NCBI GenBank assembly: GCA_002471225.1
Contig: DKPO01000032.1
Span: forward strand, 1-56,936
Reading direction: 5' to 3'
Length of the DNA stretch: 56,936 bases
Source of the DNA: Porphyromonadaceae bacterium UBA7332
GTDB lineage: Bacteria > Bacteroidota > Bacteroidia > Bacteroidales > UBA7332
The notes beneath the pieces are model-generated. The model worked only from the letters and a program-made list of their open reading frames with translations, did not search any database and had not been told where the DNA came from. Both the position numbers and the translations under genes were made by a program. Of this stretch, positions 17,364-26,024 are shown piece after piece; position 1 is the stretch's first letter; each line of letters starts with the position of its first letter.

Positions 17364-18401
17364 ATGAAAAAGAATGTTGTTTTAATTTGTTTGATTTTTG
17401 GTCTGCTGTCGTGTTCTTCCGATAAAACGACAGAACAAGACTCCCGATTAAAAGTTACAGCTTATGAAGTAAAGGATGAAATAGCTGCTTCCAGTAATGA
17501 GGTTTCTTTTATATCGAAACCCTTTCGCGAATCGGATCTGTCATTCAGAGTAAGTGGTCCCTTACAACGATTTAATGCCTATTCGGGTGATTATTTCAGA
17601 AAAGGGGAAATAATCGGAGAAATTGATAATCGTGATTTTAAAATTCGCAGAGACAAAGCTTCAGCTGCTTTTCTACAGGCAAAAGCAGAATATAAGCGTA
17701 TAGAGACCTTGTATAAGCAAGAGAATGTTCCGTTAAGCGCGCTTGAAAAAGCAGAAGCCAGTTATCTCGTAGCCAAAGCAAATTACGAGTCAGCCGAGAA
17801 TGAATTGAATGATACACGTTTGCTGGCTCCTTTTGATGGATATGTTCAGCAGGTCAATGTGGAAGTTCATCAGGATGTTAAAGCCTTCCAGCCGATTGTA
17901 TCTTTCATTGATATCAATAAAATCAAGATCGAAACATTTATTTCCGAGGCTGTAGCTTCAGCTTATCAGTCGAAAGATCAGGTTCAGGTGAAACTGGACG
18001 GACAGAAAACAGCTGATCGTACGGCTACGATTCTGAATATCTCTAAAAGTACAAGCCCGAATAACTTGTCTTATGTTCTGACGGCTTCTATAGATAATCC
18101 CGATAATATGCTTTTGGGCGGAACATCTGGTATAATGTATTTTCCGAAAGCGGATTCTTCCAAAACATCTTCATTGAAACTGATTCCATTGAAAGCTGTT
18201 TGTAATACACCTTCTTACGGATCTTATGTTTGGTTACTGGATCCTCAGACAAATAAAGTCAGCCGTCATCAGGTTGAAGTCGGTGATCCCGTATCTAATG
18301 GTATGGTTCAGATATCAGGCGGTTTGAATGTTAATGATCTTGTAGTTCTTACAGCACATTCGAGATTGGACGAAGGAGATGAAGTTATATTAAAAAAGTA
18401 A
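17364..18401 (+). CDS. RND efflux pump periplasmic adaptor (HlyD/MFP family) lipoprotein
   Basis: This 345-residue adaptor (lipobox LLSC, Cys17) bridges an inner-membrane RND pump and an outer-membrane channel. Features seen: a barrel-sandwich/lipoyl half-motif (GDYFRKGEIIGEIDNRDF, about 74-91), a short alpha-hairpin with a heptad pattern (about 92-145), the returning half-motif (LLAPFDGYVQQVNVEVHQ) and a beta-barrel domain. It is first in a tight three-gene operon, 3 nt before the permease gene. AAGGAATG just before the start resembles a ribosome-binding site. Substrate is unknown. Confidence 0.9.
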   Translation: MKKNVVLICLIFGLLSCSSDKTTEQDSRLKVTAYEVKDEIAASSNEVSFISKPFRESDLSFRVSGPLQRFNAYSGDYFRKGEIIGEIDNRDFKIRRDKASAAFLQAKAEYKRIETLYKQENVPLSALEKAEASYLVAKANYESAENELNDTRLLAPFDGYVQQVNVEVHQDVKAFQPIVSFIDINKIKIETFISEAVASAYQSKDQVQVKLDGQKTADRTATILNISKSTSPNNLSYVLTASIDNPDNMLLGGTSGIMYFPKADSSKTSSLKLIPLKAVCNTPSYGSYVWLLDPQTNKVSRHQVEVGDPVSNGMVQISGGLNVNDLVVLTAHSRLDEGDEVILKK

Positions 18402-18404
18402 ACT

Positions 18405-21400
18405 ATGAAGGTTATATTATATTTTCTCAAAAATAAAGCCTTTACCTCGTTACTTCTCGTATTGATCGTGGTTGGCGGAATATTTTCGTACATGAAAATG
18501 GGGAAACTCGAAGATGCTCCGTTTACAATCAAACAGGCACTCGTTTTGACTCCCTATCCCGGAGCTACAGCTGAAGAGGTACAAAGTCAGGTAACGGATA
18601 TTATTGAAGAGGCGATCCAGTCTTTAGGCGAGTTATATTACATCAAAACCGAGAACAGGTCAGGATTGTCAAAGATTACCGTTTACATGAAAAAAGAAAT
18701 TCGTGCAAACGAGATGCAGCAATTGTGGGATAAGCTCAGACGCAAAGTCAGTGATGTGCAGTCCAAGCTTCCTCCTGGTGCGGGGCCATCTTTGGTAAAT
18801 GATGATTTCGGAGATGTACTGGGTGTGTTTTACGGATTGTCCAGTGATACACATTCTTACCGAGAGCTCGAAGAGCAGGCTAAAGAATTAAAGAAATTGC
18901 TACTCAATGTAAAGGATGTTGCTAAAGTTGAGGTGACAGGTATTCAGTCTCCTACGATTGAAGTAAAAGTTAAGCCTGCCGTATTGGCTCAGTCGGGACT
19001 GACGGTTCAGGATATAGCTTATGCATTTGATAAACAAAATAAAGTTGTTGACGCAGGAGCTATGGAAACCGATGAAATGCGTATTCGTATTGAGCCGTCG
19101 GGGAGTTTCGGTACATTGGATGAAATACGTAATCTAATGATCGTATCACGAAACGGAGCTTATTTCCGACTTTCGGATGTTGCTGACGTAAGCGAATCCT
19201 ATCTGAAACCCTCTCGCAGTTCAATGAGAATGAACGGTTCTCCTGCTGTTGGTATCGCTGTTTCGACAGTTCCAACAGGGAATGTGGTTGATATGGCACG
19301 CTTAGTTAAAGATGTGGTAACTACTTTTGGGGATGCTTTACCGGAAGGGTATCTGATCGAAAATATTTATGATCAGGGACATGAATCGGCGGTAGCGAAT
19401 GACGGATTTATTCTGAATCTGGTTATTTCCGTAATGACGGTGGTTGCTATTCTTTTATTCTTTATCGGCTTTAAGAACGGAATACTGGTAGGGAGCGGAT
19501 TGATTTTCTCTATTTTAGGAACGCTGATGTACATGTTTGCTAACGGTATCGCGCTTCAGCGTATGTCTTTGGCTGCTATTATTATTGCGATGGGGATGCT
19601 GGTTGACAATGCCATTGTGGTTACCGATTCAGCATTGATCAATATGCAGAAAGGGATGAGAAAGCGTGTAGCCATCCTGAAAGCAGCATCGACAACAGCA
19701 ATTCCGCTTTTGGCAGCGACGGCTATTGCCGTATTGACTTTCTGGCCGGTTTATATGTCGCCGCACGTATCCGGAGAGCTCTTATCGTCTTTATTTATCG
19801 TATTGGCCGTATCGCTTTTCCTGAGTTGGGTATTTGCATTGATTCAGACACCTTACTGTATTGAGTTATTCGTTCGAAGACCTAAGTCTGATGAGGTGAA
19901 CAACGATATGTTTAAGGGAAAGTATTACAATCATTTCCGCAATGCTTTACGCTGGGTGATCCGTCATAAAACGTTTACGGTTGCAGGTTGTGTACTTTTA
20001 CTCGTGGTTTCGCTGTTCAGCTTTAAGTTTATACCGAAAGTCTTTTTGCCGCAGTTGGATAAACAGTATTTTACGATTGACCTCCGTATGGCTGAGGGTA
20101 CAAAGATCGAGCAAATGGATAAAGTATCTTTGGAGATATCTGAGTTTATCGAGTCTTACAAAAATACAGAAGCAGTTTCAGCTTATGTAGGACAGACTCC
20201 GCCGCGCTATTATCTGGCAAATTCAAACTTTGGTCCTCAGTCTAATTTTGCACAGTTGATCATTAAGTGTAATACGCCAGCCGAAGCACGGGATTTACAG
20301 AAGTTACTTAAGAAGGATTTGCCGGATGCTTTTCCCGAAGTATTCGTAATGGTCAATAAATTTGAGTTGAGTTCGGCTAAAGAAGCCAAAATTGAAGCTC
20401 GCTTTTTAGGACCGGATGCCAACGTACTGGATTCGCTGACTCAACTTGCATTGAATGTGATGCGAAAGAATCCGAAAGTGGCCGATGCTCGTAACGAATG
20501 GGATTCACGTACGCTGGCTATTGAACCGGTATACGATCCGTTGAAATCGGGTAGGGCACATCTGACGAAAGCCAACATGATGGAGTCCGTGAAATCTATG
20601 AGTGACGGTTTGCCTATTGGTATTTACCGCGACAATGAAAAGAAAGTTCCTGTTGTTCTGACAACCGAAACCAATATGGATAACGGTCTGGAGGGATTAG
20701 CGAATCAATATGTGTGGAATGGAACCAATTCGGCTCCGCTTTCACAGATCACACAGGATGTAAGAGTGAAATGGACCTATCCGACCGTCCGTACATATGA
20801 TCGTCAGCTTTCAATGGCTGCGATGTGTAATCCGGTGGATGGTGTTACGATGTCCGAATTGCATAAAGAAATCCGGGATGAAATAGAAGCGATTCAGTTA
20901 CCTGAGGGTTATCGTTTCTTCTGGGATTCAGAATATAAAGACCAGGGAGAAGCCATGCAGGCATTAGTGAAGTATTTCCCATTGGCGTTTTTGTTGTTGA
21001 TTTTGATATTAGTTGCTTTGTTCAGAAACTTCAAACAACCGATCATCATTCTTTTAATCCTACCATTATCTCTGATAGGTGTTGCTGTCGGGATGCTATT
21101 GACAGGTTTTGATTTTGGTTTTTTCTGTATAGCAGGATGGCTGGGGCTACTGGGAATGATTATTAAGAATGTGATCGTGTTGCTTGATGAAATGAATATT
21201 CTGAAACGTCAGGGGTATTCGCGTTACGATGCGATTGTCGAAGCAACCGTATCACGTGTACGTCCTGTTCTTATGGCAGCCATAACGACGATTTTCGGTA
21301 TGATACCGTTGTTATTTGATATTGTATTTGGCGGGATGGCAGCAACGATTGTCTTTGGTCTGACATTCGCAACGTTACTGACACTATTCGTAACTCCTGC

Positions 21401-21434
21401 TTTATGTGGTCTTTTCTATAAAATAAAAGCTTGA
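18405..21434 (+). CDS. RND family efflux permease (AcrB/HAE1-like)
   Basis: This 1009-residue inner-membrane protein has the RND layout: TM1 near 10-30, a large periplasmic porter loop, TM2-6, a second periplasmic loop and TM7-12. The proton-relay motif in TM4 reads GMLVDNAIVV, with one Asp then Asn where AcrB has Asp-Asp. TM10 has the matching Lys in MIIKNVIVLLDE. The DN variant is common in Bacteroidota pumps. It should export small toxic molecules using proton force with the adjacent adaptor and TolC. The two-component system downstream may control it. arsRC upstream is separated by a terminator, so a link to arsenic is unlikely. Confidence 0.93.
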   Translation: MKVILYFLKNKAFTSLLLVLIVVGGIFSYMKMGKLEDAPFTIKQALVLTPYPGATAEEVQSQVTDIIEEAIQSLGELYYIKTENRSGLSKITVYMKKEIRANEMQQLWDKLRRKVSDVQSKLPPGAGPSLVNDDFGDVLGVFYGLSSDTHSYRELEEQAKELKKLLLNVKDVAKVEVTGIQSPTIEVKVKPAVLAQSGLTVQDIAYAFDKQNKVVDAGAMETDEMRIRIEPSGSFGTLDEIRNLMIVSRNGAYFRLSDVADVSESYLKPSRSSMRMNGSPAVGIAVSTVPTGNVVDMARLVKDVVTTFGDALPEGYLIENIYDQGHESAVANDGFILNLVISVMTVVAILLFFIGFKNGILVGSGLIFSILGTLMYMFANGIALQRMSLAAIIIAMGMLVDNAIVVTDSALINMQKGMRKRVAILKAASTTAIPLLAATAIAVLTFWPVYMSPHVSGELLSSLFIVLAVSLFLSWVFALIQTPYCIELFVRRPKSDEVNNDMFKGKYYNHFRNALRWVIRHKTFTVAGCVLLLVVSLFSFKFIPKVFLPQLDKQYFTIDLRMAEGTKIEQMDKVSLEISEFIESYKNTEAVSAYVGQTPPRYYLANSNFGPQSNFAQLIIKCNTPAEARDLQKLLKKDLPDAFPEVFVMVNKFELSSAKEAKIEARFLGPDANVLDSLTQLALNVMRKNPKVADARNEWDSRTLAIEPVYDPLKSGRAHLTKANMMESVKSMSDGLPIGIYRDNEKKVPVVLTTETNMDNGLEGLANQYVWNGTNSAPLSQITQDVRVKWTYPTVRTYDRQLSMAAMCNPVDGVTMSELHKEIRDEIEAIQLPEGYRFFWDSEYKDQGEAMQALVKYFPLAFLLLILILVALFRNFKQPIIILLILPLSLIGVAVGMLLTGFDFGFFCIAGWLGLLGMIIKNVIVLLDEMNILKRQGYSRYDAIVEATVSRVRPVLMAAITTIFGMIPLLFDIVFGGMAATIVFGLTFATLLTLFVTPALCGLFYKIKA

Positions 21435-21440
21435 TTTATA

Positions 21441-22760
21441 ATGAACAAACTATCATATTCTTTTCTAATTATTCTTCTTATTTTCTCTGGTAGAGTGAAT
21501 GCCTCCGAACCTCAGGTTCGGGGCAGTTACTCCCTCATTAACAGTTATCGGGAGAAAGCACTTGAGTATAATCATGATTTGAAGATTGCAGAAAAAAACA
21601 TAGCTGCGAGTGATGAGGTTCTTCGTATGGCGAAGAACGAGTATCTTCCGAAACTTTCGGGCTCGGCAAGCTATAAATACGTAGGTAATCCTACGCAACT
21701 TGATTTACAACTGCCGACAATGGATGCACCTCTGAGTGTAGGCGGAAATAATCATAACCAGTACGGGGCTTTTCTGAATCTGATGCAACCTGTTTATCAG
21801 GGAGGAGCTATAAAAGCATCTGTTCAGAAGTCAATGTCTGAAAAGGAATATTCGATTTATCAGAAAGAGTCTTTGCAATTAAACGTGTTATATGTATCCG
21901 ATTATAAATATTGGAGTACGGTTGCCAATGAAGAGGTTGTCCGTGTTTCAGAACAATTAAAAGCATCGATAGAGCAACTGGTTTTAATCGTTAAGCAGCG
22001 TGTGGATGCAGGAGCTGTAAGCAAAAATGATTTGCTGATGGTGGAGGTGAAACTCAATGAAGCAACTTATCAGCTGATGCAGCTTCAAACGCAATTAGCT
22101 GTAAACAAAATGTCGTTGAACTCCTTCATCGGATCTCCTTTAAATGATTCACTGACGACAGATTCGTCTATACCTGTTCTGTCCGAAACTGAATTGCAAG
22201 GAGTTCGGCCGAAAGATGACAGACCTGAGATCCGTATGGCGGAAACGGGTATTGATATTCAGAAAGCCACCGGGAAGCTTCGGGACTCGAAATATCTACC
22301 TCAGATAAATGTTGGTGCGGAAGGTAGTTATTCTTCACCCGGCTACAACTTCGATAAAGACCTGGATCCTAATTATGCCTTTTATGCCAAAATCAGTATG
22401 CCTTTGTATCAATGGGGCAAACGAAGTAAAGAAAAACGGATTTCTAATTATCAGATAGAAATTGCTCAGGAGAACAAACGTAAAATAGAAGAGCAAATTC
22501 AACTGGAAACGCAAAGTGCGATTCTATCGCTTCAGCAAGCTCAAAAGCAGGTAGATTTGACGGGCAACTCTTTAGAGAAAGCTTTTCAGAATGAGAAAAT
22601 GCTCATGGAGCGTTATGCCGAAGGTGAAATTTCGGTGCTGGAAGTATTGGACGGACAAGTGTACAGACAAACCGCGCAAATGAATTACGTGCAGGCAAAA
22701 CTGAATGCACAAATGAAATATTCCGAAGTTCTGAAAACAGTCAATGCTTATCCGTTTTAG
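21441..22760 (+). CDS. TolC family outer-membrane efflux channel
   Basis: This 439-residue protein has a signal peptide (1-21, ending VNAS) and the two-fold TolC repeat: N-terminal coil, strand pair near 70-110 (LSGSASYKYVG), coil to about 210, then a second half with strands near 290-320 (INVGAEGSYSS) and a long amphipathic coil (QIEIAQENKRKIEEQIQLE). It completes the tripartite pump and starts 6 nt after the permease stop codon. Confidence 0.92.
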   Translation: MNKLSYSFLIILLIFSGRVNASEPQVRGSYSLINSYREKALEYNHDLKIAEKNIAASDEVLRMAKNEYLPKLSGSASYKYVGNPTQLDLQLPTMDAPLSVGGNNHNQYGAFLNLMQPVYQGGAIKASVQKSMSEKEYSIYQKESLQLNVLYVSDYKYWSTVANEEVVRVSEQLKASIEQLVLIVKQRVDAGAVSKNDLLMVEVKLNEATYQLMQLQTQLAVNKMSLNSFIGSPLNDSLTTDSSIPVLSETELQGVRPKDDRPEIRMAETGIDIQKATGKLRDSKYLPQINVGAEGSYSSPGYNFDKDLDPNYAFYAKISMPLYQWGKRSKEKRISNYQIEIAQENKRKIEEQIQLETQSAILSLQQAQKQVDLTGNSLEKAFQNEKMLMERYAEGEISVLEVLDGQVYRQTAQMNYVQAKLNAQMKYSEVLKTVNAYPF

Positions 22761-22777
22761 ATATCCCTGTAAATACA

Positions 22778-22785
22778 TATATTTG
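22778..22785 (+). promoter_or_regulatory. Promoter -7 element of the LytS/LytTR genes
   Basis: TATATTTG lies 20 nt before the kinase ATG, giving the two-component genes a start independent of the pump operon. No terminator is seen between them, so read-through from the pump is also possible. Confidence 0.55.
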
Positions 22786-22805
22786 TGTAGTTAAACATAC
22801 TCAGC

Positions 22806-23858
22806 ATGAAATTTTCATTTTTACGACATATCAAATGGTTGTATCTGCTTATCTTTAGTGGGTTAGGTCTGTTTTCGTATTTTCTTCTAATGCGTTTTAC
22901 GGATATCCCTCAAAACAGTAATGTCGATTTGATTTCATTGCCGGCATTCATCTACTTTATCTTTGCTTTTAATATACTGGGCTTTTCTATTTATACCTCC
23001 AATCGCTGGATTAATAAAGAATCGCCACTCTATTTTATTAAACGGAGACGAAGTCTGATGCGCTTTCTGGGTATTTGTATTTTATTGTTTATCGTCAATT
23101 ACGGATTGCTGATTTTAGCAAAATTTCTGGCAGGCGTATCCTTTAATGATATGTTCTATGTCAGAAACAACGGATTAAAAGTTTTTATTTCAGTCTGGTT
23201 TGTAGAGTTGATCATTGTTCTGCTGATGACAGCCAATCAAAGTTACAGTTATACACTGGATTTATACAAAAAGGCTTCACAACTGAATGAGGAGTCGAAT
23301 AAAGCTAAATATGCCGCTTTGCAATCTCAACTCAATCCACATTTCTTATTCAATAGTCTGAACACGCTGATATCGGAGATTGAGTACAATCCGCAAAATG
23401 CGATCGCTTTTACGACTCATCTTTCGGACGTGTACCGCTATATTCTGGAATGTCAGGAGAAGACGACTGTACAGTTAAAGGAAGAGCTGGTTTTTCTTGA
23501 ATCATATCTGTTTCTGCATCAGGTTCGTCTGGGGTCATGCATTCATTTGCATATCGCTATTCCTGACTCCTGCCTGGAATATAAAGTTCCTCCGCTGACT
23601 TTGCAATTACTGGCAGAAAATATTATAAAGCACAACTCCATATCTATGTCTAAGCCCATGCAAATGGATATACGGGTAGATGCTTCAGAAAAACAACTGA
23701 TTATTTCCAATCCGATCCATCCGAAACTGAGCAAAGGATATTCGGGGAAAGGTTTGCAGAACTTACGAATGCGCTATTTGTTATTGGAGAATAAAGACAT
23801 TGTGGTTGAGAGTAATAACGAAGTATTCATTGTTAAAGTACCTTTGTTGGATGAATAA
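22806..23858 (+). CDS. LytS-type sensor histidine kinase
   Basis: This 350-residue kinase has four predicted membrane helices (about 12-30, 46-64, 86-108, 123-143), a short coiled linker and the His_kinase domain typical of LytS/YehU kinases: QLNPHFLFNSLN with phospho-acceptor His179, then an HATPase with NIIKHN and GKGLQNL. It lacks a separate periplasmic domain, so it probably senses signals in or at the membrane. It overlaps the response-regulator gene by 8 nt. Position right after a complete efflux operon suggests it controls or responds to that pump, which is inference. Confidence 0.9.
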   Translation: MKFSFLRHIKWLYLLIFSGLGLFSYFLLMRFTDIPQNSNVDLISLPAFIYFIFAFNILGFSIYTSNRWINKESPLYFIKRRRSLMRFLGICILLFIVNYGLLILAKFLAGVSFNDMFYVRNNGLKVFISVWFVELIIVLLMTANQSYSYTLDLYKKASQLNEESNKAKYAALQSQLNPHFLFNSLNTLISEIEYNPQNAIAFTTHLSDVYRYILECQEKTTVQLKEELVFLESYLFLHQVRLGSCIHLHIAIPDSCLEYKVPPLTLQLLAENIIKHNSISMSKPMQMDIRVDASEKQLIISNPIHPKLSKGYSGKGLQNLRMRYLLLENKDIVVESNNEVFIVKVPLLDE

Positions 23859-24633
23859 AAATATACGCGTAGCCCTGGTAGAAGATGAAATACCTGCCGC
23901 ACGTCTGCTTAAGTCTATGCTGGAAAGATTACGCCCCGATTGGGAAATTCATGTTCTTCCGGGCAATATAGAAGAAGCTTCTGCTTGGTTTGCCGTGAAT
24001 CAGCATCCCGATCTGATCTTTCTGGACATAGAGCTTTCGGACGGTGATTCTTTTTTATTGCTCGAAAAAGCCATGCCGCAAAGTATCATCATTTTTACAA
24101 CGGCTTTCAACGAATATGCCATTCAGGCATTCGGAGTAAATAGTATCGATTATCTGCTAAAGCCGATAAAGGAAGATCGTTTACTGCTGGCAATAGAGAA
24201 ATTTGAGAAACTAAAACAGCCGGCGGTTTCGGAAGTGACGTTGTCAGAAGATATCAAAAACATTATTGATGTATTTAGAAGTAACGAAAAGCGTTACCGA
24301 ACCCGCTTTCTGATTAACGGTGCCGATAAGTTCTGGACACTCTCTGTCGATCAGATAGCTTATTTTTATTCTGAGAATAAAGTAACGTTTGCCGTAACCA
24401 AAACAGGGCAGGAGCAAGTCGTTGATTTCTCGTTGGATAAGCTTAGTGAACAGCTTGATCCCGATCAGTTTTTTCGGGCAAACCGGCAGACAATTATCGG
24501 TATTGACTCCATAGCCAAGATTGAACCTTACTTTAACAGCAAAGTTGTTGTTATTCTTCAACCGCCATCTAAAAATCAGGTTTTGATCAGTAAAGAAAAA
24601 GTCTCGGCATTTAAGATGTGGCTGAATTACTGA
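23851..24633 (+). CDS. LytTR family response regulator
   Basis: This 260-residue regulator has a receiver domain (about 4-120) with acidic pair ED at 11-12, phospho-acceptor Asp59 in IFLDIEL, Thr/Ser near FTTAF and Lys in LLKPI. A LytTR DNA-binding domain follows (about 155-258: LSVDQIAYFYSENKVT, then FRANRQTIIGIDSI). LytTR proteins bind pairs of short direct repeats. The open frame extends 51 nt upstream, but the ATG at 23851 begins MNKNIRVALVEDE, the canonical receiver start, and overlaps the kinase stop codon. Confidence 0.92.
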   Translation: MNKNIRVALVEDEIPAARLLKSMLERLRPDWEIHVLPGNIEEASAWFAVNQHPDLIFLDIELSDGDSFLLLEKAMPQSIIIFTTAFNEYAIQAFGVNSIDYLLKPIKEDRLLLAIEKFEKLKQPAVSEVTLSEDIKNIIDVFRSNEKRYRTRFLINGADKFWTLSVDQIAYFYSENKVTFAVTKTGQEQVVDFSLDKLSEQLDPDQFFRANRQTIIGIDSIAKIEPYFNSKVVVILQPPSKNQVLISKEKVSAFKMWLNY

Positions 24634-24653
24634 TTTATTTATTTTTGCAAATC

Positions 24654-24705
24654 CTTGTCGCAATATAATTTCCGGTTTGGAATTATATTGCGACAAGTTT
24701 TTTTT
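24654..24705 (+). terminator. Terminator of the LytS/LytTR operon
   Basis: A perfect 17-bp stem (24654-24670 with 24681-24697) and 10-nt loop are followed by eight T. This is the strongest hairpin in the window. Confidence 0.93.
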
Positions 24706-24800
24706 AAGCACAGACTTTTCGTCTGCGAAGACCCCGACTACCCTTATAACAGTATATCTTTACGCAAAATATAAAAAACAATTGTTTAAATTAAATCTGA

Positions 24801-25358
24801 ATGAAAACCGAAAAAGAAAAAATGCTTACAGGTGAACTGTACGATGCAAATAATGATAGTCAGTTAATTCAAGAAAGAGAGTATTGCAAAGCTCTGTGCT
24901 ATGAGTTAAATCAGCTACACCCCGATAAAAAAGAGCAAAAGCAGAATCTTATCAGACAGATCCTTGGCAGCTGTGGTAACAGTTTTCTGATCGAACCCTC
25001 TTTTTATTGCGATTATGGGTATAATATTACCATTGGTGAAAACTTTTATGCAAACCACAACCTGATCATTTTAGATGGCGCAAAGGTTACTTTCGGAAGC
25101 AATGTGTTTATTGCACCTAACTGCTCCTTTTACACAGCCGGGCATCCGCTCGATGTCGCGAGTCGCAATGCCGGTTTGGAGTATGCCCGTCCGATAACCG
25201 TTGGAGATAATGTCTGGATTGGTGGTGGCGTAACTGTTTTGCCGGGTGTGACTATCGGTGAGGGTTCGACTATCGGAGCAGGAAGTGTGGTGGTCAAAGA
25301 CATTCCGGCAAATTCCCTTGCTGTAGGAAACCCGTGTCGTGTGATCCGTAAACTCTAA
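24801..25358 (+). CDS. Maltose/galactoside O-acetyltransferase family protein
   Basis: This 185-residue acetyltransferase has an N-terminal helical cap (KEKMLTGELYDANN) and a left-handed beta-helix of hexapeptide repeats (about 65-180). Catalytic His115 in YTAGHPLD occupies the same position as in E. coli LacA/Maa. It transfers acetyl from acetyl-CoA to a sugar hydroxyl in the cytosol. The physiological acceptor is uncertain, possibly maltose, glucose or another sugar being detoxified. It stands alone between a strong terminator and a long non-coding gap. Confidence 0.9.
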   Translation: MKTEKEKMLTGELYDANNDSQLIQEREYCKALCYELNQLHPDKKEQKQNLIRQILGSCGNSFLIEPSFYCDYGYNITIGENFYANHNLIILDGAKVTFGSNVFIAPNCSFYTAGHPLDVASRNAGLEYARPITVGDNVWIGGGVTVLPGVTIGEGSTIGAGSVVVKDIPANSLAVGNPCRVIRKL

Positions 25359-26024
25359 AGTTTGAAAGGAGTAATTTTTCATTTTGTCATATTGATCTAA
25401 AATGGGCTTTATTCCTGACATTCTGCATTTTTCTAATCGCTCAGAATGCGTTATTTTTCTCGCTGCTAAATATTATTCAGAATACGTCTTGTATTATCAA
25501 TTATGTAAGGTGTTGATAATTAGTTGTGTAGTTCTTGTATGAAAGGATGGACGTACTTTGTTGGATTTAGATACGTATGTAAATATATTTTGATACGTAT
25601 CTACCCGAAAAAACAAAGGGCGAAAATTTTATAACGCACCGTATAATTTCAAAGATATACCGTATAAATTAAAAGATACGGTGTATCTTTTGAAAGCAGA
25701 CCGTATTTCATCGTAAAACATGGGTAATACCGTCTGAAATATTCTACAAAGTTGTATTTTTTCGATTAGTTTATCCGAAAATTATTGAGCTCTGCAATCT
25801 GATAAAATGATATATATTCCGATCTATTGACAGAAAAATGATTATCGCAATATAAAAGGCTTGATTGATTTATAGTCCTGATAACTTGTAACTTGAAATT
25901 TATTATATAGATTTAGAGCCAGGCAATTGTTTAACTTTAAGAGCTAATAGGCCTTTTCCCTGAATTTCAGAGTGAAGAATAAAAAATCAGAACGCTCCTT
26001 ATTTGAATTATAAACTTGAAAGAC
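25359..26024. other. 0.67-kb intergenic region rich in small palindromes
   Basis: No convincing gene is seen. Between 25569 and 25710 several related motifs occur: AGATACGTAT (25569-25578), the perfect palindrome GATACGTATC (25592-25601), CCGTATAA at 25639 and 25660, a 9-bp hairpin (25671-25691) and CCGTAT at 25700. The clustering suggests multiple sites for one regulator or a degenerate repeat element. Sequence after 25750 is A+T-rich with nothing recognised. Confidence 0.5.
25671..25691. repeat. Perfect inverted repeat
   Basis: AAAAGATAC and GTATCTTTT flank a GGT loop (9-bp arms). The arms contain the GATAC motif repeated at 25592-25601. It could be an operator or a weak terminator. Confidence 0.6.

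Noticed and set aside
17188..18401. The RND pump as the arsenite exporter of the arsRC operon
   Set aside because: A strong terminator separates the two units, and RND pumps of this type are not arsenite carriers by family knowledge.
24244..24711. A 155-codon minus-strand frame through the LytTR regulator
   Set aside because: It is antisense to conserved LytTR motifs and crosses the strong terminator at 24654.
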